Shown here in pieces: positions 23,947 through 36,920 of a stretch of 64,000 nt of DNA. This stretch comes from Didymodactylos carnosus. Its lineage: Eukaryota; Rotifera; Eurotatoria; Philodinida; Philodinidae. The stretch is taken from the NCBI GenBank assembly GCA_905250885.1, contig CAJNOQ010000083.1:1-64000 (forward strand), written 5' to 3'. The notes below the pieces were generated by a model that made no database searches, had not been told where the DNA came from, and worked only from the letters and a program-made list of their open reading frames with translations. Numbering within the stretch: the stretch's first letter is position 1; every line of letters begins with the position of its first letter. Made by a program: the position numbers and the translations under genes.

Positions 23947-26560
23947 ATGATGAAAAAACTGACTTACGCTAATCTACCTGGCATTGTATGTTGTTGTTTT
24001 TTTCTACTCGATTCATTAAATAAGGTATTTTTATTTTTGAGGCGAATGATCAACCAGATTGTTTCGAAACACCCGATTACCCATTACCAGATCAATATCA
24101 TGAAATTGGTAATGATAATACAGATTCTGTAACACAGTTTGATATCAATACAAAAGAAATTCATAAGACATTTAATGGAAAATATTTAAATGGAAACGCA
24201 GCTGGTATGTTTGTGGAACAATAATAAATTTCTTGTTGTGCGAAAACAATATTTTCCCAAAGATGAGTGGGTGTTTAATAAAGAGAAGCAGTAAAGGTTT
24301 TCTCAACCATTAGGAAAAGCTTAGACGACTATTATCTGAGAGAAACGTTATTTGCTTTTAGACTTTTCCAATGACTCAATAAAAGTACGAGGGTATATTC
24401 AACGTGGTGTTTACCAAAACGTACGTATAGAGGAAATGATCTTCTATTCACATTGATAAATTATATTGTGATTTTCTTTTTACTTTTTAGCATCGTGAAC
24501 CAGAGTCAGAAACGCCCATAGAACGTTATAAACGGATAATGCGTGAATTACATGAACTAGAAATTGAATTTGGTGAAGTATGTTCGATAGCAAAAAAGAT
24601 GTTTGATAGTACACAAATTTTGGACTTATTTGCTTAGAAGTCGAAAGATGGCAAAAGTTTGAGTAAAGAAGAAAACAAAAATTTAAATGCCGTTGTTAAA
24701 CATGTTCAACAATTACATGAACAGACGTCAAAAGTCTATGGTGCAAAATATTTAATTAGTGGAGATAGTAAATCGTTGGACTATGGAACCGATGCAGGGT
24801 AGAGAAAAGAAATAAAGATTAACAATTAATTTAAATAATTTGAATAAATGAATAGTTTAATTCTTTTTTAGTTCATTGTTGAACAAATTAACAATGCGTC
24901 ATTCTACATCAAAAGATGCAAAAAAACAAGAAAAATCGTTAATATTAACAAAAAATGAAGAGAATAGTGGATCGGAGGCGTTTAAATTGTACATTAGTCC
25001 GAGAGCACCAGTCTCAAACACACCATTAAGAGTACGTAAGAAGTCCAATTTGCTTATTGAATAATTAAAAGTATTTTTTTTTCCAGTTTTCTGAGATAGA
25101 ACAAAAAGTGTCGAAATTAGAAAGTTTGATTGGAATAAATGAAAAATCTTTAGTAGGTGAAACAATATTGGTGACCAGCATTATGTTAAAAAATGTTATT
25201 TATTATTTTTAGAATTCAATTCCAAGTGAATCAGATTCGAAATCATTAATTGTAAGTACACATTTGATGCTGTTAATATATGACCATTCAGACAGACAAT
25301 GTAGTAAGTTTGTGCGTAAGACAAATGCAGTTTAAATCCCACTTTTAATAAGCACTAACTAACTAAAACAGTAGTTTTTCAAAATGCGCAGACACTATGT
25401 CATACAAGTCTGCTGTAATGAGAAGTTATTTATACTCACAGACGACACGTCTTTGTATTGCAATAAAACAACTAGTATTTCTTTAACAGTAGCACTACAA
25501 TTTAGTTTTTGCGGCTTTTATCATTCGCAGTTCATTCGATAATTTTTAGAAAATAATAAACTTATTTGTATTTTTAGAGTACTCTTGAACATTTATCAAA
25601 CCGTTTTGATATACTTAAACAACAAAATCTTGAGCATCTTGATGTAAAACTATCGAATGTTTTAACTCATCTAAATGCTGTTAATGAAAAGAAAGCGTTA
25701 GTTGATGAACAAGATAAACAAAGTAAAGTAAGTGATTATAGTTGTCTTATTTCATTCACGATGTCAGACTATTACTGCAATCATACTACAACATTGATCA
25801 TGATTATGCTAATCATGATTAACTTTATGCATAACTAAAAGATATTTAGTCTAATCATGATTAAGTATAGTGTGATCTGTACAGTTCTCTTATTAACTTG
25901 TGTTTTATCAAAATTTTCTGTATTGATGATGAATCTTTCCTTATTCAAAAGCTCTACAATAAAGTTTTAAATAAATAAATAAATAATATTTTTCATTACA
26001 ATAAATACTCAAGCAGCTGTAAGTAGAATTAAGACATGATTAATTTTAATCATAATTAAGGATACAATGTGATCGAGAAAGAATAAAAAACTTCTTTTAT
26101 AGGCTACCGAGTTATTTGATATGATGTCACGTTGGGAAAATATGGCTGCTAGTTTACCCCAAATTGAAGAACGATTAGTGGCACTCAATGCTTTACATCA
26201 ACGAGGTAAATAATAACTTTGATAAATTTGTAATCATCTCAATAATAAATATTGTATATTTAAATAAGCAAATTCTTTCAATCTATTATATGAACCATTT
26301 TATTTCTTCTTTGTAGCGTTTCAATTCAGTTCAGCTCTGACACACTATAACACTGAACAACAAACTCTGAAAACATCACTGGATTCAAATGATCACTTAT
26401 TAAAACAGGTATGATCCAAAATAAAGATTGCTGGATTATGGTAATGATTATTGATTTTGTTTCTTTTATCATTTAGTTGAAAACAACATTTCAAACAAAT
26501 TTAGAATTATTAAAAACACAATTGGAATCACTTGATCGTAAAATATTGAATAAGAAATAG
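23947..26560 (+). CDS. DCTN2: Dynactin subunit 2 (dynamitin, p50)
   Basis: Twelve exons in continuous phase (23947-23985, 24042-24204, 24362-24420, 24491-24577, 24638-24798, 24872-25031, 25087-25152, 25213-25251, 25578-25727, 26103-26205, 26317-26408, 26477-26560) encode 400 residues, against about 401 in human dynamitin. The N-terminus has the family's YANLPGI and the CFETPDYPLPD acidic start. ESETPIERYKRIMRELHELE matches the ETPQQKYQRLLHEVQELT region, and FSEIEQKVSKLESLIG the FSQAAKVAELEKRLTELE coiled coil. SRWENMAASLPQIEERLVAL matches the QRWSPIASTLPELVQRLV segment. Dynamitin is a coiled-coil subunit of the dynactin shoulder and links dynein to cargo in the cytoplasm. The protein is mainly predicted coiled coil. 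The first ATG pair (MM) lies seven codons before YANLPG; the second is equally possible. Confidence 0.93.
25775..26080. repeat. AATCATGATT-rich repeat in a DCTN2 intron
   Basis: Intron 9 of DCTN2 contains ATTGATCATGATTATG, CTAATCATGATTAACT and CTAATCATGATTAAG on its left, and ACATGATTAATTTTAATCAT followed by TGTGATC on its right. This is a loose fold-back made of a self-complementary word. A TAAA run lies in the middle. It is probably a small decayed element inserted in the intron. Confidence 0.45.
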
Positions 26561-27297
26561 GCAGCGTCGAACAAAGTTTAATATCATCTTTGTTAGTGGT
26601 GCACATGTTTTTTTGAATTGTTGTAGTTTATTGCAGTGATCTATGTAGCGAACGCTTCGGATGGACGGCGTTTCATTCAATTTGTCATGTCGAAAATTAA
26701 CAATTGATGTGGGAAAAAAATAGAATTTCAGACAATAGCATCCCTCCAAACGTTAATCCGTACCGTCGGTAAATAAAATCTAGATAAATCACTGGATTAT
26801 CGATTTGTGTTTCTGATGGTATTTTTTTCTTTTTGTGTTTATTCAGATACTTTTTTATATGAACTTTTCTCTTATTAAAACAAATATAGCTATTAGTTTT
26901 GGATTATTTTTCTATACTTGATTGAATGATAATTGTGTCCAGCCAATATAAAACGAATTTAATAAAATAAATGGTTACTATAACAACGAAATATTTTTTT
27001 CATAAAACGCATGATCGAAGCAAACTGTAACTTATCTTCGATTTTGACTATTAGTGTGTGTGTTCATGTATTCTAGATGTGTCACATTAACTGTTCGTAA
27101 AATTTGGTATATTTAATTACTTGCGAGGAAGGATATTTAAAATGATTGAATTTGTTTTTATAAAAATAAGAAAACTAATAATAATTTCAATCAATCTGAT
27201 ATATTAATATAACCTATTTTCTATTTTTATTTTAATCACGTCTACATTGTACTATTTATAAATAAAATTATTTTTTTTAGATTTTCTATTTTTTATA
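26561..27297. other. DCTN2 3' region and next promoter
   Basis: About 0.7 kb of AT-rich DNA between two genes on the same strand. AATAAA-type signals occur near 26960 (TTTAATAAAATAAATGG). No other feature is seen. Confidence 0.5.
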
Positions 27298-28951
27298 ATG
27301 TCATCTGATGTTAAAATTCAGAAATGGATTGATCGTCGATTTTTTCTCTCAACAAATGAAGCTGCCTCTCGTCTATTTTGTTTTAATACATCGGATGGCT
27401 TTATGTTCGGAAATATATTTTTGGATGTACGTATGTGTGAAAAACAAAGAAGATAGAACATTTTAGTGTCTATCCTATTTGTTTGGTTAGAATGACAATA
27501 CATTTTCATGTGAAGAAGTTGAAACAAATCATTTTGGCTACAATTTAAGTCAAATATGTTGGTTATCAAATACTGTTTATAGACCATCTCAAAAATATAT
27601 AAGGTAAAATTTTTATCTGACAATTCATTAAGATCTAAATTTTATTTTTTATTTGTAGTATTAGCTTTATCAGTATGCCGAATACAAATGGACAATCATC
27701 AGTTATTTTCAACAGTAATACAAATGGTGATCAATCGTTAAAAGTATATTAATATTTATATCAATTTGTTTATATTTCTATAGAAATTATTTTATTTTTA
27801 GTGGCTCGATGAGAATATGGAATCTACAACATCATCCATAGCATATAATCCAACACAAGAACGTATTGCAATTAGTTATTTAAATAGTTCGATAAAAATT
27901 TATAATCTTTCGCATAATAATTGTTTACATCAGTATAAATTTGATAATGAAATATATAATCTCGATTGGAATAAAATTGATTCACATTTAGTAAGTATTT
28001 TCTGTTGCTCAACAGCTTCAAAAGACTAGACAATTATTACTAGTCAATTGATTGAGTTTAATAGGAATTGAACAATAGGTACAAGAATAAAATAAAATTC
28101 AAAGATATGGTGAGCTTTGCTATAAAAGGTACTCATACTGTAATAAAAACATGCTATGTTATTAACCACTATTACACACGTTACTTAAAATAGTTACATT
28201 AGACGTTTTCAAATTGTCGATTCCCTTGTCTTCTCCCTTATTTAAGAGATAGTCGTGCTATATCAACACTAGAAGGTTATAACCTACATCTTTTTGCTAG
28301 CATATTTACTTTTTGTTCCTTCAGTTATTAATAAATCAACCAGATCGTCTAGTTGTATACGATTATCAACGAAAATCGATTAGTTGTACATTATCAGCCA
28401 AGGAAAAACAAAAAGAATATTTCGCTGATTGTATATGGAAACCGTTATCTTCTTCAATGATTATTGCCCGATGTAAAAATGACTTGCTTGTATGGGATAA
28501 ACGAATTGGACGGTATGTTTGACTTTATATTCTGGCTTTTATGTACATTATCTAACATTCTTTTTTTGTTGTTAAAGTGAACCGATTCGAACAGAACAAC
28601 TGGGTCAAATCGGATATTATCAAAACATGAAATTTAGTTTTCATTCAAACAATATACTGGCTGCATATAATTCGACGTTGAAAAAAATAAAAATCTATGA
28701 CTTTCGATTTATGATTGTAAGTTCTAATTAAGAGAACTAGTGAGAGAGAGAAACTAGTTATTAAGAAAATAATCTCATCCTCGTCTCTTTTTTGTTCTTA
28801 GATGCGTCAAGTAGAATCATTTTGTAATGAATCGTTTCTTGATTATCATTGGACAACAGATGCACCGGCACTTGTTGTTGCCACTCATTCTGGACAATTA
28901 CATTGGCTGGATATTGACTATCGTTCTGAGAAAAAAATTTCATTTGGTTAA
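27298..28951 (+). CDS. WD40-repeat-like protein, unnamed
   Basis: Seven exons in continuous phase (27298-27426, 27491-27603, 27659-27743, 27802-27990, 28325-28512, 28578-28716, 28802-28951) give 330 residues. Several segments have the blade pattern of WD40 propellers. These include TSSIAYNPTQERIAISYLNS then SIKIYNLS; IYNLDWNKIDSHLLLINQ then RLVVYDYQ; FADCIWKPLSSSMIIARCKN then LLVWDKR; and KFSFHSNNILAAYNS then IKIYDFR. Four to six blades are plausible, with weak GH/WD signatures. The start follows a polypyrimidine tract directly, so a 5' leader is short or trans-spliced. I cannot place it in a named family. WDR73-like or other adaptor propellers are possible. It lies downstream of DCTN2 on the same strand. 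Confidence 0.7.
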
Positions 28952-30832
28952 ATTGTTGACAGTATCTTTTTCTATTGAACAGTACTACTATCGTTGTTAA
29001 CAGAGTTTTGTACAGAATCATTTTTGTTGTTGTTATTATAAGACAAATATTCTATTTTCTGTGCTATTTTTGAAACATTTTTTGTTCTTTTGTGCTAATT
29101 AAGAGATAGATAATTGTAGGTTTTTTTTAAAAGTTTTATATAGAATAGATATAACGCTGAACTGTAATCGATAATATACACTGATGCAAATTGCCATAAG
29201 CAAAAAACACGTACAATCGATCATCAAGTGCAATATCTTAGAGTATGTCATTGCTAAATGGGAATGCTATGTAGAAAAAGAAAAATGTTTTATCTGTAAT
29301 TCCAATGAAAGAGCGATTCGGTTTGCAGAATTGTGCATTTCATAAAGGCTATCGCTTTAAGTAACGCATCCCCTCCAGAATATAAGACGTCCATAATCTT
29401 CTATTTGACAACCAACTCAAGTCGATTTTGGACCAAAAAGTGTGAACGAATCTTAGGAAAAAATTGACAGTAATGAGCTTTTATTCTGGAGGAAGTTTAC
29501 GCTAAACCAGACATCACTAAGTTCATGATAATTTGAACTTATTAACGAGAGTTTACACTCTTTTCCTCAGAAGATCGGTCTAAAATATCGCAATCGATCG
29601 CAGAAAAACGTCTATTTAATGATGAACGGAACGATTCACTCAAAAATCTAGTATTGCATAATGTAATAACTTAAGTCAAAATAGGCTTTTCAATTTTCGG
29701 CACGATCTCTGCACTTTTTGGATGTATTTTGTTTTAAAAAGTAAAGTTATACAACTTTCGAAATATTAAAAATATATGGAGTATTTTCATAGTTTTTGTA
29801 GACTCATGCTGTTGTAGGTTCGAATCGTCCTTTCGTAGAATTTGTGCGCTCAGGCGTTGGTGAGAATGAATGGTTTACTCAAAAGAAAACTGTATAAAAA
29901 GAAAATATTTTCTAGTGGAAAGCAATGGATCTCCTTTTGTCTTACTCAATCGAATTAATCAGTGTTATACCTAAAATAGGAGCAAAAAAGAAACAAATAC
30001 TTCTGGTGGTTTAGTTAAATTTGTACTACTGAATTGATAACTCCTAGGATTCAGTCATTATGATCGTTTGAAGGTGCCTGTATAAAAAGGTTGGTGCTAC
30101 TCATAGATGTCCTTACGTGGAACATTCTTATGCCCATTTTCAGAACATAAAAGCATGCGGTTTTCTCGCCATCAATGCAATTCTATTGACTCATTTTATT
30201 ATTTATTCATATTCAACTCATTCTATTGACTCTGTTTATCACTATTGAACAATAAATTAGTGTCAAAGTACCAGAAAATATCAAGTTTTTAGTGAATACA
30301 TGTTCTACGAATACAATAGCTCTGAAGATCGATTAGGCCCTCTCTACACTACAAAAGTTAAAGGAGCATTAAGCAGTTCTATTGGCTTAAACTAACTTTT
30401 AGCCAATAGAATTGCTTAAAGCTCCTTTAACTTTTGTAGTGTAGACAAGGCTTTACGCAAGTAAAAGCGAGTGTCATTTTTAGTGTGTTCTGAAGGCGTA
30501 TCTAGGCAATCCCCCGGTCATCTCGATTGGCATAATGAAAAACTACGCTACGCAGAATTATGGCCAGAAACCATTACATATTATATGTACTTTTCTACCC
30601 ATGACAATAACTCCTTTACTATAGATGGCATGAGTATCGTCCAATCATTTTGCATGCTCATATGTAATCAGCAGGTAAATAACGCACACTCATTTGAAAG
30701 ATGTCCGATCCAGGTGGAACGTTTTTCCGAGACCTTTTACGGTCTAATAAATTATTCTTTTCTACATTTAATTTTGACCATGGTTTATGCAACAGCTAGT
30801 TGCAGTCTTCCAGTTCGAAAAAATACTTCATT
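28952..30832. other. Intergenic region upstream of the TMEM183 gene
   Basis: About 1.9 kb with no convincing gene. It holds the palindromic element at 30337-30451. The open frame at 30471-30872 overlaps the first TMEM183 exon in another frame and looks like chance. The rest is AT-rich with no pattern I could name. Confidence 0.5.
30337..30451. mobile_element. Palindromic MITE, about 115 bp
   Basis: Two arms of about 52 bases pair almost perfectly. The left end GGCCCTCTCTACACTACAAA matches the reverse of the right end (GCCTTGTCTACACTACAAA), and both continue with AGTTAAAGGAGC and CAATAGAA. The loop is about 10 bases. It has no coding capacity and lies about 380 bp upstream of the TMEM183 start codon. 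Confidence 0.8.
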
Positions 30833-33058
30833 ATGCCAAAAAAATCGAAAAACCATCGTAAAAATGCTGTAATTTCATCAGCAAGTGAAAGTATGAGATT
30901 AGCATTTAAAGGTAGAGGATTGTGCTGATATTAACTGGTATCAATTGAACTAAACATTTTTATTCGTAGATTTTAGCGTATATGATTATTCACGTTCAAC
31001 AAAAGATTCACCACAGAATAATCTTAGAACATCATCAAAATTGACACGTGAAAGTATGTAATTTCACAATTTTCTTTTTCTGCTATATATATTTTCTTTT
31101 TTATTATTAAAGGTAAAGATTTGATGAGTGAACAAGATTGGTATGAAAAAGATTTGTCTGATTTTGATGATCCGCAATTGTCTGACGAGGAAAACGAAGG
31201 TAAAATTATTTACTGACTTTGTATTTTTAGTTGAGCGGCACTAATTGAGATAGGCGAACGCTGACGGTCATTTTTTTATTTGTGCCAATTGTTAGTGATT
31301 TAATCATCGCACTAGTCTCTTTTTGCATAGTCATCTATTGATAACAATCTCTAGTTTAGTAGTTGAGGGCTATCACTCCTATCGTAATCATACATTAGAA
31401 CGGTTTCTTTAGTCGGATAAATATAAAATACTGTTATTTACAAATAACTATAAGTTACTCTATTTCCTTTCTTTTGTTTGTGTACTTTTCATATCACACT
31501 GTTAAATATTTTTAATATTTGACAAAGTAATTCATTCTGAATCTTTTCCTTTGATAAAGAAAAAAGATGATTAATAAAATATATTAAAATCACAAAAATA
31601 GTAATAAAATTCCTATATTATATTATATTATACTGCTAATCTAAAAAGGAGACTCATATCCTCGCCGAAAATATGTCATCAGTGTACATGTCGTGAATTG
31701 CGACTCTTCCTCCTGTTGTAAATCTGTCTTATTCCATCGGATGTCAGTTATACTTGTTGAATCAAAGCAGCACTTCTCATCGACTCAAATAGAAAGTTTA
31801 CTTCCTCCTTTGAAAATATTATAATTCTTGCTGTTGTATAAAATGTTAGTACGCAGCCGGACTAAAAGGGATACACAGTACGGTTGAACAAGAAAATAAT
31901 CATGTTTAAGTATGAATTCGACTTATTTACTGGATGTTCTTTCTGTTTTTTTTTACAGCGAAACTAGTTGTAAGACTCAAAAGACATACAAAACAAAATG
32001 CTAGTGTATCTGGAAACGATATTCAAGATGAACGAGCATATCCGTTGGACTTCTGGTTTATTCTTTCGCTGTATATCGCCCCAGAAGATATTGGTCGTTT
32101 TTCAAGCATTTGTCGAGCATCACACTATGTTGTTGGTACACCCTGGTTTTGGTTAAAAAAATATGTACAGTACGTATGATGAAGAAAAAGTTGTTTATTA
32201 ACAATCACCGTTGGTTTTATTTATTCTTTATCTTTTCGTTTTTAGGTACAATAAAAGTGAAGCAAAACAGTTGACACGTCTTCTCACCAAAGAAAAAGCT
32301 CCCATTATTCGTACACATGTTATTAAATCATTATATTCAGTTTATCCTGTATTTCAAGAACGCCTGAATAAAACCGATGTAATACAAAAAGATCCATATT
32401 TTTTGGAACATTGGCGATGTATACGAATATGGCATACAAAATCAACAAATAATAATAAAGAAGGTTGGAATTATTACTTTGAGTTTCGATTTGATTCATC
32501 GTTTCGTCCAAAATCAAAACAAACTACATCGACATTTAGTGTAACGAATAATTCTAGTAATTCATCTGCAATAGCAACAGAATATCTCGTTGATAAGGAT
32601 TGTTGTGTATTACATTTATATTGTTCAAATTTTGTTCCTGTTGGTCCGTTTATGGTACGTGGAAATAATACTAACTCTGTTTATTTTTCAGATGTTTTTC
32701 TGTTGACAATGTTTGTGCTAAATACATTCATCTTCTCATTTGTTCACTGTTTTGTTGTTGTACACTCGTTACATTTCTTTTTTTGGGTTTTTAGGGTATG
32801 ATTCTATCAAAAATTAATCTTAACGTTAGTAGTGATTATCGTTATCATAAAATAAAAATGTGGTTCGGTACAAGTTCTGTATGTTTGTCGACGGCGTCCA
32901 ATAAGAATAGTGCACAAAATGTAACAAATTCAGTTGTTATTATTGATCCCATCTTGTTTTTGAAAATTTATCATTGGTAAGTTAACTCTGAGTTCTTTAT
33001 TTATCACTTGATGTTTTTTTGTATTTTCAGGTGGAACTCACCATCCAAATTTGAATGA
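30833..33058 (+). CDS. TMEM183: TMEM183 homologue
   Basis: Seven exons in continuous phase (30833-30911, 30970-31053, 31113-31199, 31959-32169, 32246-32654, 32795-32976, 33031-33058) encode 359 residues; human TMEM183A has about 376. The start MPKKSKNHRKN resembles the family's MPKRGKRLK. AYPLDFWFILSLYIAPEDIG followed by RFSSICR matches [27 protein letters not shown], an F-box-like helix pair. HVIKSLYSVYPVF matches VIRSLYHMYEPF, and KDCCVLHLYCSNFVPVGPFM fits the DCCLLQVTTLNF region. GMILSKINLNVSSD matches GMIFTLFTINVSTD, and the end HWWNSPSKFE matches DWWHPQYPF. The molecular role of TMEM183 is poorly known. The F-box-like stretch suggests a binding module. An unusually long intron (31200-31958) splits the acidic N-terminal part from the conserved core. 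Confidence 0.9.
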
Positions 33059-33593
33059 AAAAATCAGCGGCAAGATCAACGTTTTATTCTTTACCTGTGA
33101 TGAGTTTACTGTGATGTGCCGTGTTTATCTTCTGTAGTGCTTTGTTTTTCTTCTTTTGTAATAAACGACGTTTTCTTTGTACAAACAACATTTTTATCTC
33201 TCTGTATATATTAAAGTATTATTTCTTAAGAATACAGAGTTAGTCTATGGTGTTGATGTTGTATGCGATGTAGTATGGGTAATACTTCACACTTATCGGA
33301 AGTTTGTATCGCTAAGGTTTCATGTTCATAAATACTTCGGCAATGGTTCGCTGAATGACTAATAAATATAATTGATGATCATTAAACCATAACTCTGGCT
33401 TCATCATATGTATTTAATGTATTGAACTTAAAAAGGTGATGATAGAATCAGATAGTTAAATAAAGATTTTTGTAAGAATTTTTTTGCACGATAAAGTTCG
33501 ATAAAATTTTGAAAAGACATTGTTATAGTTTAACTTGTATGACGAGAGGAACAAAAATTATAAATAGCTTTATTGAAGACTATGATGGTCATA

Positions 33594-34601
33594 ATCAAGA
33601 TCTTGGATTAAAAGATGTCACAAGATCTTGCAAAAAATATCAACTTCAAGATCTTGTGCACAGAAATTTCAAGTTCTTAAGTGAGTTAGTCAAGATATTT
33701 CAAGCTCTGGAAGTACATTTCTTTAAAATCTTGAAGTCTTTTCACATATATGACAGCCGTAGCCATTAGACATACTATGATAAATGATCGCTGTCTCTTC
33801 CACGAACAACTATGACACAAAAAAGAAAACATGTATTAAGTTATTCAAAGTGTCAACATTTTTGCACTTACATGCGAACAAGAGTATGAAACAAAATGAT
33901 AACTCAAATATTTAGGTTTTGGTTGTTGAACTTACATAAGAGATAAAAATAAAAAAAGTTGAGGGTGACTGTTAACCAAGGAAGTTTTTTCAAGGAAGAG
34001 AATGTGAAGGCGCAAGTCTTCTACACTATATATTTCGAAATTTCTATCTGTTGACTGAGTCATATTCGCACCCTGATGAGGTCGCTAGATTTGGTCTTCA
34101 GACTGCTTGGAATAAATCCATGTATTAAATAGATTCAATACAATAGAATAGTACAAGACAACTTGAAACTTGTGGTACATTCAAACAAAAATGTCGCAGG
34201 CTAATTGTATCGTGGGAATTGCAGTGAAAAAATTTCCCTGGCTAAAAGTCACCCTCGGCTTATTTAGTCTTTATCTCTTATGCAAGTTCAACAACCAAAA
34301 CCTAAATATTTGAGTTATCATTTTGTTTCATACTCTTGTTCGCATGTAAGTGCAAAAATGTTGATACTTTGAATAACTTAATACATGTTTTCTTTTTTGT
34401 GTCATAGTTGTTCGTGGAAGAGACAGCGATCATCTATCATAGTATGTCTAATGGCTACGGCTGTCATATATGTGAAAAGACTTCAAGATTTTAAAGAAAT
34501 GTACTTCCAGAGCTTGAAATATCTTGACTAACTCACTTAAGATCTTGAAGTTGATATTTTTTGCAAGATCTTGTGACATCTTTTAATCCAAGATCTTGAT
34601 T
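33594..34601. mobile_element. Large fold-back element (arms about 380 bp)
   Basis: The left arm (about 33594-33997) and right arm (about 34221-34601) are inverted copies with only scattered differences. Matching pieces include AATCAAGATCTTGGATTAAA, GATCGCTGTCTCTTCCACGA, GGTTTTGGTTGTTGAACTT and AGGGTGACT. The spacer is about 220 bp. The left tip carries repeated CAAGATCTTG words that are partly lost on the right. No transposase is seen. The high identity of the arms suggests either a recent origin or correction between arms. It lies downstream of TMEM183. Confidence 0.8.
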
Positions 34602-34611
34602 GTAAAAACTA

Positions 34612-34692
34612 GTAATTCTTCTAACCTACTCTTCGAACCTTGATTACAAGAACTAAAACTGATTTAATTCCATGCAAGGTTAGAAGAATAGA
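34612..34692. repeat. Small inverted repeat
   Basis: ATTCTTCTAACCT near 34614 pairs with AGGTTAGAAGAAT near 34678, across about 50 bases that include GAACCTTGATTACAAG. It immediately follows the large fold-back element. Confidence 0.55.
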
Positions 34693-35079
34693 TCAATACT
34701 AGTCGTGCTCGATAGGAACTGAACGTGAAAGCTCACATTATGACGGCAACGACACTTCAACTGTTATAGTAACAATACAATATATTCTTAATGAAACTAT
34801 AGCTAACTTATCAAGTTTAAAAAATCAAAAAAAAATAAATTTAAAATGACAAAAAATTTGTCTAATTAAAGCAAAAGAAGAAAAATGCACAGATTAGACC
34901 ACGCACGTTCAAATGCTAAAGGTTTCAAAAACTCACGAGGGTACACTATCCATTCAGAAGGATGTAAAAACATTGCCAGTTTGTTTGAAAATTACAATTA
35001 GGAAATGCTATTGAAAAATAATGTGGGCTAAAATAGAGACAAAAAATAAGATAATAGGAGGATGGCCATATTTATATTA

Positions 35080-36827
35080 TTATGAACCGCGTTCTAGCCA
35101 ACGAATAGTATAATCTGATTCCAAGTCACAGTATCCTGGTTGAAACGGTGTGACGCTGATTTCCGAATATGACGTTCGCGATGGTGTTGGGCTCAAATAG
35201 GAATTTGTATCTGATGTATTTGCTGAAAGTTGTTCATATTGTTGCTGAAGATTATTCGATTCACCATGTAATGAATCATCGGATTCATGTTCAGATAATT
35301 CTAGAACAGAGACCAGAAAATCAATAATGTTAGAAGAAAAAGACTTTAACATAGATCCATTCATAATACGAAGCTACTTAAGAGAAAGAAGGCGGAGTGC
35401 AAATATTTTAAATTCGGAGCGTCAGTGCGAGGTTAGAGCACCCGTTATAGCATTTTCTTCGTTCCTAGACAGGATACTTACCGTCATATGGTACAGCTGT
35501 ATCATCATTACTTATTTCTTCTTCATGTGTACTTTGACTTTTCAGACTGGCTTTTCTTGTCTGATTTTGCATTACACCTGGCCATCTTCGTCCAGAATCT
35601 TTTTTCAATCGTTTTTCCTTCGCACGACGATTCTGGAACCAAACCTAAACAAAAACGATCACGGAGGTAATATAACCATCCTCAACGTAAATATTTTCAT
35701 ATAATTTCATTATAATACATTGTTTTACAAAAACCGTGAAAAGTTGGTCATACAATATAAGCCTGATAAAAAAGTTGGACTTGTATTTTTCTTTATACCA
35801 CGACCTTAACCGAAATTCACTATACTCGGTACAAAATACTATTTAAGGCATACTTGTACAACTCTCATGTCCAATCCGGTTTCGTTTGCTAATTGTTCTC
35901 GTACGTGTCTCGCTGGTTTCGGTGAGGTATTATACGCTTGTTTTAATATTTCAAGTTGTTTTTGTAATATTGTTGTTCGTGGACGCTTACTTGTGTCGTC
36001 AAATTCTACAAACAATAGTGTAAATCTTCTTGTTACTCATACTATAAGAAGAATGATAGAGAATACCTTTATTTTTTAGTGTGTCAAAATCAATTTTACA
36101 ACATAACTTTTGATCATCAATTAAATAAAATTCATCGCCAGTTTTCAATTCTCGATGACAAATTAGACATGAGAAACATTGTAAATGATAAACAAACTTA
36201 TTTGCCCGACGAACAACTTCTGTTGGTGGGATACCGTGGCCACAGGATGCGCATTTTGTGCCAAATTTTCTTAAAAAGAAGAAAAAAAAACCAGATAAAA
36301 TTCCTGGTTATCTTGTAATGTGATGATTACCGAAAAAAATCTTCTTTGCAGTAAATATAACCGTCACGTGCAGAACATTTATCCATTAATTTGACATGGC
36401 ATTCATTACATTTTAAACAACTAGCATGATAATATCGATCCAAAACTTTAAATATAAATTTATCACATATAGGTAATGTACACACAGAACATTGGAGGAA
36501 TGAAACTAAAATAAAATGTAATATGATCGAAAATTAATAGAAAAAAAACACTGAAAAATTTAACAAAAAAAATTTATGTCACAGTAATTTCTGAAAGTGA
36601 AAAAATTCAAATAAAGGTTAATCTGATTTAAAAAATCTAGATAAAAATGATTTGATTTTTAGAAATTTTCTTAAAGAACGAACTGATGTATGTACTTGAG
36701 GTGATTTGACCCCTGATAACTAAACAATACCGTGATGTTCCCAAACTGGTTCGCTGTTTTTATCCAAGCCTTGTAGGGTTCGATGATTTAATTCGCTTTG
36801 TTCATTACTGTTATCATTAAATGTCAT
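35080..36827 (-). CDS. LHX3/4 (lim3): LIM-homeobox transcription factor LHX3/4
   Basis: Six exons on the minus strand in continuous phase (36731-36827, 36331-36505, 36067-36269, 35854-36005, 35482-35644, 35080-35300) encode 336 residues. LIM domain 1 (about residues 35-90): CSVC...[14 protein letters not shown]...[11 protein letters not shown] domain 2 (about 93-155): [20 protein letters not shown]...[15 protein letters not shown]...DEFYLIDD. The homeodomain begins [20 protein letters not shown], then [20 protein letters not shown] and [20 protein letters not shown]. The sequence [13 protein letters not shown] is diagnostic of the LHX3/LHX4 (Drosophila Lim3) class. These factors specify motor neurons and neuroendocrine cells. 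An in-frame upstream ATG at 36920 would add 31 residues. The C-terminal tail is Ser/Gln-rich. A splice site between VVQ and VWF splits the third homeodomain helix. Confidence 0.96.
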
Positions 36828-36920
36828 AATCCGCTCAATATTTTTTAACGCGCTTATATAGTATGTAATATTATCCCATACACGTTCTTTAAAGAGATTT
36901 TTTTTTCTTTCACGATACAC

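Noticed and set aside
29810-29840. GGTTCGAATC, like a tRNA T-loop
   Set aside because: The flanking bases do not form a five-pair T stem, and no acceptor stem, D arm or anticodon arm could be found at the right distances.
30471-30872. 133-codon open frame upstream of TMEM183
   Set aside because: No domain and no signal peptide. It overlaps TMEM183 exon 1 in another frame, and the spliced TMEM183 model explains the region better.
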